From the NCBI GenBank assembly GCA_028868995.1, contig JAGWTH010000042.1, forward strand, positions 1 to 33,266: a stretch of DNA of 33,266 nucleotides, written 5' to 3'. A model generated the notes under the pieces. That model was not told the DNA's origin, ran no database searches, and saw only the letters and a program-made list of their open reading frames with translations. The translations under genes were made by a program, and so were the position numbers. The DNA comes from Burkholderiales bacterium. Lineage in GTDB: Bacteria > Pseudomonadota > Gammaproteobacteria > Burkholderiales > Burkholderiaceae_C. Positions 15,905-23,306 of this stretch are shown here, in pieces; the first letter of the stretch is position 1, and each line of letters starts with the position of its first letter.

Positions 15905-16615
15905 TCAGCGCCGGTAGGAGGCCTTCAGCCGCGCACGCTCGGCGTCGCCCAGCCCGAGCCCTTCGCGCAGGTAGCCCTCCAGCGAGCCGTAGGCGGCGTC
16001 GACCTCGTCGAAGGCCGCCTGCAGGAAGCTGGCGTCCACGCGCCACAGCACGTTCGCGGCCTCGGGCGGCAGTCCCAGCAGGCCGCCGGCGGGCAGCCGC
16101 AGGCGCTCGTTGGTCAGCAGGTAGTCGCGCATCACCTCGTCGTCGGAGGCGCCCACCGACTTGAGCAGCAGCGCGGCGGCGAAGCCGGTGCGGTCCTTGC
16201 CCGCGGTGCAGTGGAACACCGTGGGCTCGTCGGAGGCGAGCAGCAAGGAGAAGAACTGCGCGAACCGGGGCGTGCCCTTGCGCACGAAGCCGCGGTAGGT
16301 GTCCTGCATGTGCGCGGCGATGTCGGCCCCGGTGAGCCGGTGGCCCGCCGCGACCAACTCTTGCAGCACCTGCACGATGGTGGGCTCGATCGCCAGCGAA
16401 TGGACCGTCACGTCCGGCAGCCTGCAGGCGAAGGCCTCGCGCTCCTGCACGCCGCGGAAGTCCAGGACCCGGCGCACGCCCAGCTCGCGGATCCGGGCGG
16501 CGTCGGCGGCGTCCAGCGCGCCGAGGTGGTCGGAGCGGAACAGGTTGCGCAGGGGCAGGCCGGGCGCCGGGCCGGTGCCGACGCGGCGGAAATTGGCGGA
16601 ATTCGCGATGCGCAT
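15905..16615 (-). CDS. Tyrosine-phosphatase family protein
   Basis: A 236-residue cysteine-dependent phosphatase of the bacterial/fungal tyrosine-protein phosphatase type (Pfam Y_phosphatase3-like). The P-loop HCTAGKDRTG spans 135-144, with nucleophile C136 and arginine R142. Upstream are LFRSDHLGAL (25-34) and VLDFRGVQERE (50-60), the usual R-S/R-x-E elements of this family, and YLLTN follows the P-loop. The lysine after glycine in the loop (GKDR) is typical of members that can hydrolyse phosphoinositides as well as phosphotyrosine. The open frame extends far upstream as a shadow of the helicase gene. The ATG at 16615 fits the family start and has GACAAT six bases before it. The physiological substrate is unknown. 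Confidence 0.88.
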   Translation of the reverse strand: MRIANSANFRRVGTGPAPGLPLRNLFRSDHLGALDAADAARIRELGVRRVLDFRGVQEREAFACRLPDVTVHSLAIEPTIVQVLQELVAAGHRLTGADIAAHMQDTYRGFVRKGTPRFAQFFSLLLASDEPTVFHCTAGKDRTGFAAALLLKSVGASDDEVMRDYLLTNERLRLPAGGLLGLPPEAANVLWRVDASFLQAAFDEVDAAYGSLEGYLREGLGLGDAERARLKASYRR

Positions 16616-16621
16616 GCCTGA

Positions 16622-16627
16622 ATTGTC
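16622..16627 (-). promoter_or_regulatory. Candidate -10 box for tyrosine-phosphatase gene, leaderless arrangement
   Basis: GACAAT on the minus strand ends six bases before the ATG at 16615. Only a weak purine stretch overlaps it as a possible ribosome binding site. Confidence 0.3.
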
Positions 16628-16701
16628 CTGGATCGCCCGCCCCGTGGGGTGGAGTGCGCCTCCCGACCCACCAGCGCCGTGGGTCGGATTGCACGGAAAC
16701 G

Positions 16702-18771
16702 TCACTTCCACGCCGCCCGCGCGCGGGCGCGCACCTGGATCACGGGCGCCTGCGGCCGCGCCGCCGCGTCCGGCCGCGCCTCGGCCTGCGGCCAGGCGAG
16801 CTGCTCGAAGCGCGCCAGCATGGCCTCGCCGATGAAGCGCGTGCGGCCCGCGTAGACATGGCGGTCGCCGCCGCCCGCCTGCTGCGTCACGTAGAAGCGC
16901 TGCGGCACCAGCAGGTGCAGGTGCTCCTTGGCACGGGTCATCGCCACGTACAGCAGCCGGCGCTCCTCCTCGAGTTCCTCCGCGGTGCCCGTGGCCATGT
17001 CGCTCGGGATGCAGCCGTCCACCACGTTGAGCACGTGCACCGCCTTCCATTCCTGCCCCTTGGCGCTGTGGATGGTGGACAGGATCAGGTAGTCCTCGTC
17101 GCGCAGCGGCGGGCCGCTCTGGTCGCTGGTCGCCTCGGGCGGGTCCAGGGTCAGCTCGGTGAGGAAGCGCTCGCGGCTCGCGTAGCCGGTGGCCAGCCGC
17201 GCGAGCTGTTCGATGTCCAGCCTGCGCACCTGCGCATCGTCGTACAGGCGCTCCAGCCGCGGCAGGTACCAGGCCTGGGCCAGCTCCATGTCGGCCGGCC
17301 AGGCCAGGCCCGGCTCCCCGAGCCGCGCGTACAGCGCGGCGAAGGCGGCCCAGTCCTCGCGCGCCGCCGCCGGCGGCTCGAAGGCCTGCAGCGCCGCATG
17401 CGGGTCGCCGGCCTCGGCCATCGCGTCGAGCAGGCGCGTGGCGGTCGCCGCGCCGACGCCCGGCACCATCTGCGCCACGCGGAAGCCCGCCATGCGTCCG
17501 CGCGGGTTGTGCGCGAAGCGCAGCACCGCCAGCAGGTCCTTGACGTGCGCGGCCTCCAGGAACTTGAGGCCGCCGAATTTCACGAAGGGGACGTTGCGCC
17601 GGGCCAGTTCCAGTTCCAGCGCCGCGCTGTGGTGGCTGGCGCGGAACAGCACCGCCTGCGACTTGAGCTGCGCGCCCGCCTCGCGCTGGCGCAGCACCTC
17701 GCCGGCCACCCAGCGCGCCTGCTGGGCCTCGTCGGGCACCAGCACCAGCTGCGGGCGCTGGCTGGAGGCCCGGTCGGTGAACAGGTTCTTGGCGTGGCGT
17801 TCGCGGGCCGCCGCGATCACGGCGTTGCTGGCATCCAGGATGGGCTGGGTGCTGCGGTAGTTGCGCTCCAGGGTCACCACGCGAGCGGGCTGCGCGAAGC
17901 GGTGCGGGAAGTCCAGGATGTTGCGCACCGTGGCGCCGCGGAAGGAGTAGATGCTCTGCGCGTCGTCGCCCACCACCGTCACGCCCTGTCCCGTGGGCTT
18001 CATGGCCAGCAGGATTTCCTCCTGCAGGCGGTTGGTGTCCTGGTACTCGTCGACCAGCACGTGGTCGAAGCGCGCGCCGACCTCGGCGGCCAGCTGCGGC
18101 TCGGCCATCAGGTCGGCCCAGAAGGCCAGCAGGTCGTCGTAGTCCAGCACGTTCTGCTGCTGCTTGGCCTCGACGTAGGCGCCGAACAGCTTCTTCAGCT
18201 CTTCCTCCCACTGGCTGCACCAGGGATAGAGCGACTGCAGCACCAGAGCGAGCGGCTCGCGGGTGTTCATCACGCGCGAATAGATGCCCAGGCAGGTGCC
18301 CTTGAGCGGAAAGCGCTTCTTCTGCTCGGCCAGCCCGATCTCGTGGCGCACGAGGCCGATCAGGTCCTCGGCGTCGCCGCGGTCGTGGATGGTGAAGGAT
18401 TCCTCCAGGCCGATGCGCTGCGCGTACTCGCGCAGCAGCCGCGCGCCGATGCCGTGGAAGGTGCCGCTCCAGGGCAGGCTGGGCAGGGCCTGCGCGCCCG
18501 CCAGGCCCAGCGCCTGCTGCAGCACCTGGCCGACGCGCCGCTCCATCTCCTGCGCCGCGCGCCGGCTGAAGGTCAGCAGCATCATGCGCTGCGGGTCGGC
18601 GCCGTGGCGGATCAGGTGGGCGACGCGGTGTGCCAGGGTGTTCGTCTTGCCCGAGCCGGCGCCCGCGATCACCAGCAGCGGTCGCGTGTCGCCGGCCGTG
18701 TCGCCGGTGCCGTGGGTGGCCGCCTCGCGCTGCTGCGGGTTGAGGGATTCGAGCGGGTCGGGATGCTGCAT
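16702..18771 (-). CDS. UvrD/Rep-type superfamily 1 DNA helicase
   Basis: A 689-residue ATP-dependent 3'-5' helicase. Motifs in order: the Q-motif segment SLNPQQREA, Walker A GAGSGKT (37-43), TFSRRAAQEM (67-76), Walker B DEYQDT (241-246), GDDAQSIYSFRGA (268-280), LERNYRS (301-307), a late STIHSAKGQEWK and YVAMTRAKEHL. It is distinct from the canonical uvrD at 28892-31288: it is about 110 residues shorter and lacks the C-terminal Tudor-like domain, so RNA polymerase or UvrB contacts are not expected. A role in DNA repair or replication restart is likely. It is divergent from the DUF72 gene with only 29 bases between starts and has no clear ribosome binding site. Confidence 0.93.
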   Translation of the reverse strand: MQHPDPLESLNPQQREAATHGTGDTAGDTRPLLVIAGAGSGKTNTLAHRVAHLIRHGADPQRMMLLTFSRRAAQEMERRVGQVLQQALGLAGAQALPSLPWSGTFHGIGARLLREYAQRIGLEESFTIHDRGDAEDLIGLVRHEIGLAEQKKRFPLKGTCLGIYSRVMNTREPLALVLQSLYPWCSQWEEELKKLFGAYVEAKQQQNVLDYDDLLAFWADLMAEPQLAAEVGARFDHVLVDEYQDTNRLQEEILLAMKPTGQGVTVVGDDAQSIYSFRGATVRNILDFPHRFAQPARVVTLERNYRSTQPILDASNAVIAAARERHAKNLFTDRASSQRPQLVLVPDEAQQARWVAGEVLRQREAGAQLKSQAVLFRASHHSAALELELARRNVPFVKFGGLKFLEAAHVKDLLAVLRFAHNPRGRMAGFRVAQMVPGVGAATATRLLDAMAEAGDPHAALQAFEPPAAAREDWAAFAALYARLGEPGLAWPADMELAQAWYLPRLERLYDDAQVRRLDIEQLARLATGYASRERFLTELTLDPPEATSDQSGPPLRDEDYLILSTIHSAKGQEWKAVHVLNVVDGCIPSDMATGTAEELEEERRLLYVAMTRAKEHLHLLVPQRFYVTQQAGGGDRHVYAGRTRFIGEAMLARFEQLAWPQAEARPDAAARPQAPVIQVRARARAAWK

Positions 18772-18788
18772 GGGGACGTCGTCAGCTG

Positions 18789-18794
18789 TATATT
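18789..18794 (+). promoter_or_regulatory. Candidate -10 box for DUF72 gene within a 29-base divergent spacer
   Basis: TATATT ends six bases before the GTG at 18801. The same AT island read on the minus strand offers TAATAT for the helicase gene, with a leader of about 10-12 bases. The two promoters would overlap. Confidence 0.4.
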
Positions 18795-18800
18795 AATCCA

Positions 18801-19709
18801 GTGCGCGCGAACATCCTGGTCGGCACCGCCTCCTGGACCGACAAGACCCTCATCGCCTGCGGCCGCTTCTATCCGCCCGGCTGCACGACGGCGGAGCAGC
18901 GCCTGCGCTTCTACGCGAGGCAGTTCCCGCTGGTGGAGGTCGATTCGAGCTACTACGCGATGCCGCCGCCGCAGACGGCGCGCCTGTGGGCCGAGCGCAC
19001 GCCGGCGGACTTCACCTTCAACGTCAAGGCCTTCCGCCTGTTCACCGGGCACCAGGCGCTGCCCACGGCGCTGGACCGCGACCTGCGCCGGGCGCTCGGC
19101 CCCGAGCCGCCGCGCACGCTCTACTACGAGAAGCTGCCGCAGGAGATCCGCGAGGAACTCTGGCGCCGCTTCCTGGCGGCCCTGGCGCCGCTGAAGGAGG
19201 CGGGCAAGCTGGGCGCGGTGCATTTCCAGTTCGCCCCCTGGCTGCTGCGCAACCGGCACGGCATGGCCCACGTGGAGCACTGCGTGGAGCAGATGCGCGG
19301 CCACCTCGTCGCCGCGGAATTCCGCCACGCCACCTGGTTCTTCGGCGAGCAGCTGGAACAAACGCTCGCCTGGGAACGCGCCCTGGGCCTGGTGCACACG
19401 GTGGTCGACTCGCCCCAGGGCTTCGCCAACTGCGTGCCCTGCGTGTGGGATGTCACGAATCCCGAGCTCGCGATCGTGCGCCTGCACGGGCGCAACAAGG
19501 AGACCTGGAACAAGAAGGGGCTGGCCGCCTCCTCCGCGCGCTTCGACTACCAGTACAGCCGCGAGGAGCTGGCCGCGATGCAGCCGGAGATCGAGCACCT
19601 GGCCACGCTGGCGCGGCGCGTGCACGTGATCTTCAACACCAACCACGAGGACCAGGGCCAGGTGGGCGCGCGCATCCTGGGCGAGCTGCTGCGCACCGGC
19701 CGCGGGTAA
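18801..19709 (+). CDS. DUF72 family protein (YecE-like)
   Basis: A 302-residue protein of the DUF72 TIM-barrel-like family. Family landmarks are the N-terminal VGTASWTDKTL, EVDSSYYAMPPPQTA (about 50-64), FTFNVKAFRLFTGH (about 71-84), the long central GAVHFQFAPWLL, and the C-terminal VIFNTNHEDQG. The biochemical function of DUF72 proteins is not established. The start is GTG, without Shine-Dalgarno and close behind a TATATT hexamer; the family motif begins at residue 7, so little could be trimmed. It is divergent from a helicase. Confidence 0.88.
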   Translation: MRANILVGTASWTDKTLIACGRFYPPGCTTAEQRLRFYARQFPLVEVDSSYYAMPPPQTARLWAERTPADFTFNVKAFRLFTGHQALPTALDRDLRRALGPEPPRTLYYEKLPQEIREELWRRFLAALAPLKEAGKLGAVHFQFAPWLLRNRHGMAHVEHCVEQMRGHLVAAEFRHATWFFGEQLEQTLAWERALGLVHTVVDSPQGFANCVPCVWDVTNPELAIVRLHGRNKETWNKKGLAASSARFDYQYSREELAAMQPEIEHLATLARRVHVIFNTNHEDQGQVGARILGELLRTGRG

Positions 19710-19780
19710 AGATCCGTGACAGGGCGGAACGAGGCGCCCGAGCCGCTAGACTTCGCCCCGTCCCTTGTCTGGAGCACTGC

Positions 19781-20281
19781 ATGAAACCGGGTATCCGCCT
19801 CACCCTGCTGGCCGCCGGCCTCGCCGCCTGCGCGTTCGCGGCCCAGGCGCAGAACAAGCCGTCCGCCTCACCCTCCGCGCCCGCCTCCGCGGCGCCCCCG
19901 GCCGGCGCCGGCGACATCGTCCGCAATCCCGAGTACGAGAAGGCCGGCGCGTTCGCCGCGCAGGCCTGGCTGCTGCTGCTGGACCGCAAGGACTGGGGCA
20001 CCGCCTGGGACACCTCCAGCGCCGTCTTCCGCAAGAACGTCCCGCTCGACAAGTGGATGGACAACATCCCCAAGCTGCGCGACCCGCTGGGCGCCTTCGT
20101 CGAGCGCCAGCCGGGCGACCCGATCTACACGAAGAGGCTGCCTGGCCAGCCCGAGGCCGACTACGTGACTGTCTCCTTCCGCTCCAAGTTCGCGAACAGG
20201 CAGGTGATCGAGATGGTGACCACCGTGCGCGAGAGCGACGGCCGCTGGCGCGTGACGGGTTACGGCACCCAGAACCAGTAA
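19781..20281 (+). CDS. Exported DUF4019 domain protein
   Basis: A 166-residue protein with a Sec signal peptide (residues 1-23, ending AAQAQ), a Pro/Ala/Ser-rich linker (about 24-45) and a compact domain matching DUF4019. The domain has the pattern AQAWLLLLDRKDWGTAWDTS, then LRDPLGAF, YVTVSFRSKF and a final GRWRVTGYG. This is an NTF2/SnoaL-like layout of unknown function, periplasmic by its signal. Start chosen from GGAG six bases upstream; a TAGACT hexamer at 19747-19752 may be the -10. The spacing of 71 bases from the DUF72 gene leaves co-transcription open. Confidence 0.82.
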   Translation: MKPGIRLTLLAAGLAACAFAAQAQNKPSASPSAPASAAPPAGAGDIVRNPEYEKAGAFAAQAWLLLLDRKDWGTAWDTSSAVFRKNVPLDKWMDNIPKLRDPLGAFVERQPGDPIYTKRLPGQPEADYVTVSFRSKFANRQVIEMVTTVRESDGRWRVTGYGTQNQ

Positions 20282-20309
20282 CGCGCCTCCAGCCCGTCCC
20301 GCGGGCGGG

Positions 20310-21113
20310 TCACTCGTGCGCCAGGCTCGCGGTGAGCACCACCAGCGCGATGCCGGCCAGCAGCCAGGCGATCTGCGCCAGGGTTTCGCGCGCGCCGAGC
20401 CGCTTCTGCAGCTGCGGGATCAGGTCGGCCAGCGCGACGTAGATGAAGCTGCTGCTCGCGACCACCAGGAAGAAGGGCAGGTAGTCCTTCAGGTGCTCCA
20501 GCAGCCACCAGCCGGCCAGCCCGCCCAGAGGCGTGATGGCGCCCGCGAGCGAGACCTTGACCAGCGCCACCCGCCGGCTGCTGCTTGTCTGGCGCAGCAC
20601 CGCCAGGTCGCCGATGTGGTGCGGCACCTCGTGGGCCAGCACCGCCAGCGCCGCGACCAGGCCCAGGCGCAGGTCGGCCATGAAGGCCGAGGCGATCAGG
20701 ATGCCGTCGCCGAAGCAGTGCACGCTGTCGCCGGTCAGCACGGTCCAGCCGCCGGCGCGCGGCGCGTGCGGGTGGTGGGCATGCGCATGCGACGCGTCGT
20801 CGTGGTGGTGTTCGTGCCCGTGGTGCCACAGCTCCGCCTTGTCCAGGAGGAAGAAGAACACCAGGCCCGTCAGCAGCGTGGCGAACAGCGGATGGGCCTC
20901 GTGCCCGCTCTCGAGGGCTTCGGGCAGCAGGTGCATGAAGGCGGTGGACAGGAGCGCGCCGGCCGCGAAGCTCAGCAGGTGCTGCTCGGGCAGGCCGCGG
21001 CCTCCGGGCCCGGTGCCGGCGTCCTTCCAGCCCAGGCGCATCAGGACGGCGGCGACCCACACACTGCCGATGCCGACGGCGAGGGTGGCGAGGAGGATGG
21101 CGATCAGGGTCAT
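20310..21113 (-). CDS. ZIP family metal transporter
   Basis: A 267-residue ZIP-type divalent metal importer. About eight helices are seen, with a cytoplasmic His-rich loop at 97-116 (many H and D residues) between helices 3 and 4. The metal pathway residues are in DSVHCFGDGILIASAF (H132, D136) and LAHEVPHHIGD (H161, E162, H165), the pattern of LIV-1/GufA-like ZIPs. Zn2+ is the likeliest substrate, with Fe2+ or others possible. The ATG follows directly after the upstream gene's terminator T run and has no ribosome binding site; a later Met would delete helix 1, so 21113 is kept. Confidence 0.9.
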   Translation of the reverse strand: MTLIAILLATLAVGIGSVWVAAVLMRLGWKDAGTGPGGRGLPEQHLLSFAAGALLSTAFMHLLPEALESGHEAHPLFATLLTGLVFFFLLDKAELWHHGHEHHHDDASHAHAHHPHAPRAGGWTVLTGDSVHCFGDGILIASAFMADLRLGLVAALAVLAHEVPHHIGDLAVLRQTSSSRRVALVKVSLAGAITPLGGLAGWWLLEHLKDYLPFFLVVASSSFIYVALADLIPQLQKRLGARETLAQIAWLLAGIALVVLTASLAHE

Positions 21114-21118
21114 GGACG

Positions 21119-21140
21119 AAAAACCGCCCCGGGGGGCGGC
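21119..21140 (-). terminator. Intrinsic terminator after dienelactone hydrolase gene, abutting ZIP start
   Basis: CCGCCCC (21124-21130) pairs with GGGGCGG (21133-21139), followed on the minus strand by five T. It ends five bases before the ZIP ATG. Confidence 0.7.
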
Positions 21141-21167
21141 GACAAGCGAAGGTTGACCGGGTCCGGG

Positions 21168-22064
21168 TCAGGCCACGCCATGGGCACGGAACCACTCCAG
21201 TGCCCGCTTCCAGCCGTCCTTGGCCGGTCCCTCGCGATAGCTCGCGCGGTAGTCGGCGTGGAAGGCGTGCGGCGTGTCGGGATAGACCACGAACTGCGAA
21301 TCCCGGGCGGCGGCGGGACCGCTCGCCAAGGCTGCTTTCATCTTAGCGATCGTGTCAAGGGGGATGCTCGGGTCGTCGCCACCGTACAGCCCCAGCACCG
21401 GCGCCCGCAGGTCGGCGACCACGTCGACCGGGTTCTTCGGCGTGAGCGCGGTCGACGGCCCCACCAGCCGGCCGTACCAGGCCACCGCTGCCTTCACCGG
21501 CGCATGGGCGGCGTAGAGCCAGGTGATGCGCCCGCCCCAGCAGAAGCCGGTGATGCCGGCCCGGGACACGTCGCCGCCGTTGGCGGCGGCCCACTTCAGG
21601 GCGCCGTCCAGGTCGCCCAGGACCTGGGCGTCCGGCACCTTGGAGACGATCTCCGACAGCAGCCTGGCCATCTCGCCGTACTCGCCCGGGTCGCCCTGGC
21701 GCGCGAACAGCTCCGGCGCGATCGCCAGGTAGCCCGCGTGGGCCAGGCGGCGTGCGGTGTCGGCGATGTATTCGTGCACGCCGAAGATCTCGTGCACCAC
21801 CAGCACCACCGGCAGGCCCGTGCGGCCGGCCGGCGCAGCCCGGTAGGCGGGCACCTTGAAGCCGCCCACCTCGTAGCTGATGTCGCCCACCGTCAGGCCA
21901 TCGGCGGACGTTCGGATCGCGGTCTGGGCCATGAGCGGGCCAGCGGCGGCGGCATAGCCGACCCCCAGGGCCGCCTGGAGGGCCGTCCGCCGGGTCGCGC
22001 CGCGGTCTTTCGCGGTGCCGGGCAGCAGGGCTTCGAATTCTTTCTGCAGGTCGTCCCTGAGCAT
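21168..22064 (-). CDS. Exported dienelactone hydrolase family protein
   Basis: A 298-residue alpha/beta hydrolase of the carboxymethylenebutenolidase type. The catalytic Cys is C175 in GFCWGG, with acid D230/D231 in GGDDPS and H266 in TPHAFH. The glutamate of HEIFG (about residue 92) is the conserved partner of the Cys in this family. The N terminus has TRRTALQAALG (24-34) before a hydrophobic stretch ending MAQ, a likely Tat signal, so the enzyme should be periplasmic. Classic enzymes open dienelactone to maleylacetate, but exported relatives have unknown substrates. AGGAGG lies five bases before the ATG. It diverges from a second hydrolase of the same fold. Confidence 0.88.
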   Translation of the reverse strand: MLRDDLQKEFEALLPGTAKDRGATRRTALQAALGVGYAAAAGPLMAQTAIRTSADGLTVGDISYEVGGFKVPAYRAAPAGRTGLPVVLVVHEIFGVHEYIADTARRLAHAGYLAIAPELFARQGDPGEYGEMARLLSEIVSKVPDAQVLGDLDGALKWAAANGGDVSRAGITGFCWGGRITWLYAAHAPVKAAVAWYGRLVGPSTALTPKNPVDVVADLRAPVLGLYGGDDPSIPLDTIAKMKAALASGPAAARDSQFVVYPDTPHAFHADYRASYREGPAKDGWKRALEWFRAHGVA

Positions 22065-22119
22065 GGATCCTCCTGTCGTGGTTCCCAGCCGCGGAGTCTA
22101 GGGGTTCCCGGACAGGCAC

Positions 22120-22136
22120 GCTGGCAGCGCGCCAGC
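22120..22136. promoter_or_regulatory. Inverted repeat between divergent hydrolase genes, possible operator
   Basis: GCTGGC (22120-22125) and GCCAGC (22131-22136) with a five-base spacer. It sits 9-25 bases upstream of the TATAAG box of the plus-strand gene, where a -35 would be. Confidence 0.3.
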
Positions 22137-22144
22137 TGCGAGGG

Positions 22145-22150
22145 TATAAG
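22145..22150 (+). promoter_or_regulatory. Candidate -10 box for 22158 hydrolase gene, leaderless arrangement
   Basis: TATAAG ends seven bases before the ATG at 22158, with no Shine-Dalgarno beyond AAGG overlapping the box. Confidence 0.4.
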
Positions 22151-22157
22151 GCCGGCC

Positions 22158-23057
22158 ATGCGCCCCCTCCTCCTGCTGCTGGTCTCGTTCCTGCTCGCCC
22201 CCGCGTTCGCCCAGGAAGGGGCTCCCCACGGCCTGCGGGCCTCCGCCCTGGCCGCGCCCGACCTTTCGTATCCGGCGGGCCCGTCGAGGCTGTCCATCTT
22301 CAGCGCGCCGCGCATGGCCCTGTACAAGCCGGACGGCGACGGCCCGTTTCCGGCGCTCGTCCTGATGCACCAGTGCGGCGGCCTGCGCAGCCGCGCCGGC
22401 TGGCAGAACATGGCCATCCTCGACTGGGCGCGCGCCGCGGTGGCCCGCGGCTACGTCGCGCTCGTCGTCGACAGTCTGGGCCCGCGAAACGTGGATACGG
22501 TCTGCATGGGACCGCGCAACGGCGTGAACTTCGCGCGCGGCGTGCGCGACGCCCTGCTGGCGGGCGCGCAGCTCGCGACGCTTCCGTACGTCGACAAGGA
22601 CCGCATCGCCGTAGCGGGCTATTCCTGGGGGGCCATGGTGACTGTGCTGGCCAGCAGCAGACGATGGGCCGGCGCGCTGGGCGACGGCTTCCGCTTCCGC
22701 GCGGCGGGGGCCTTTTATCCAGGGTGCTTCACATTCAAGCGGGCCCATGCGCCCGACCTGGAAGTCGTCAACCCTGACATCGACCGGCCCTTGCTGGTGC
22801 TGGTGGGCGGACAGGACACGGAGACGCCGGCCGGCGACTGCATTCCGCGGCTGGAGCGCATTCAGGCAGCGGGCGCCCCGGTGAGCGTGCACCTGTACCC
22901 GGACGCGACCCACTGCTGGGACTGCAAGAACCTGGACGGCTTCTCGAAGGTGGACGCGCGAGGCTCCCATGTGGTCTACCACTACAACGAGGCCGACACG
23001 CGGGACAGCGAGCATCGCCTGTTCGACTTCCTCGCACAGGCGATGCCGCATGGCTGA
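22158..23057 (+). CDS. Exported dienelactone-hydrolase-like serine hydrolase
   Basis: A 299-residue alpha/beta hydrolase with a Sec signal peptide (1-18, ending AFA). The nucleophile is serine S156 in GYSWGAM, with D220 in GGQDTETP and H252 in ATHCWD. It belongs to the DLH superfamily by its overall layout and LMHQCGG after the first strand, but replaces the classic Cys with Ser. The mature protein has several cysteines (for example in HQCGG, VCMGP, PGCF, GDCIP, HCWDCK), suggesting disulfides in the periplasm. The tautomerase gene follows 38 bases later on the same strand. The substrate is unknown. Confidence 0.83.
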   Translation: MRPLLLLLVSFLLAPAFAQEGAPHGLRASALAAPDLSYPAGPSRLSIFSAPRMALYKPDGDGPFPALVLMHQCGGLRSRAGWQNMAILDWARAAVARGYVALVVDSLGPRNVDTVCMGPRNGVNFARGVRDALLAGAQLATLPYVDKDRIAVAGYSWGAMVTVLASSRRWAGALGDGFRFRAAGAFYPGCFTFKRAHAPDLEVVNPDIDRPLLVLVGGQDTETPAGDCIPRLERIQAAGAPVSVHLYPDATHCWDCKNLDGFSKVDARGSHVVYHYNEADTRDSEHRLFDFLAQAMPHG

Positions 23058-23095
23058 ACAGCCGCAAAATGGGGTCCGTTCACCAGGAGAAACCC

Positions 23096-23290
23096 ATGCC
23101 CACCATCCGTGTCGAACTGTTCGAGGGACGCACGCCGGAACAGAAGAGAAACCTCGTCAAGGCGCTCACCCAGGCCTGCGTCGACACGCTGGGCAGCAAG
23201 CCGGAAGGCGTCGACGTGCTGCTGTACGACATCAAGCCCTCCGACTGGGCCACCGGCGGGGAGCTGTGGTCGGAGAAGCAGAAGGGCTGA
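23096..23290 (+). CDS. 4-oxalocrotonate tautomerase-like protein
   Basis: A 64-residue tautomerase-superfamily monomer. After Met removal, Pro1 is the catalytic base. It aligns with 4-oxalocrotonate tautomerase without gaps as far as GGEL: E9, G10 and R11 match the LEGR motif, and ATGGELWSEK matches the end. Position 39, Arg in the classic enzyme, is Asp here, and Phe50 is Trp50, so the substrate is probably not 4-oxalocrotonate. AGGAGA lies six bases before the ATG at 23096; an in-frame upstream ATG at 23069 would bury Pro1 and is rejected. It converges with polA, 16 bases apart. Confidence 0.9.
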   Translation: MPTIRVELFEGRTPEQKRNLVKALTQACVDTLGSKPEGVDVLLYDIKPSDWATGGELWSEKQKG

Positions 23291-23306
23291 GCCCCACGGC
23301 GCCGGC

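Noticed and set aside
16654..19194. 846-codon plus-strand frame over the helicase
   Set aside because: It is a shadow of the helicase and DUF72 genes with no signature.
20283..20310. GC-rich palindrome between the DUF4019 and ZIP genes as a terminator
   Set aside because: The arms nearly touch, leaving no proper loop, and no T run follows on either strand.
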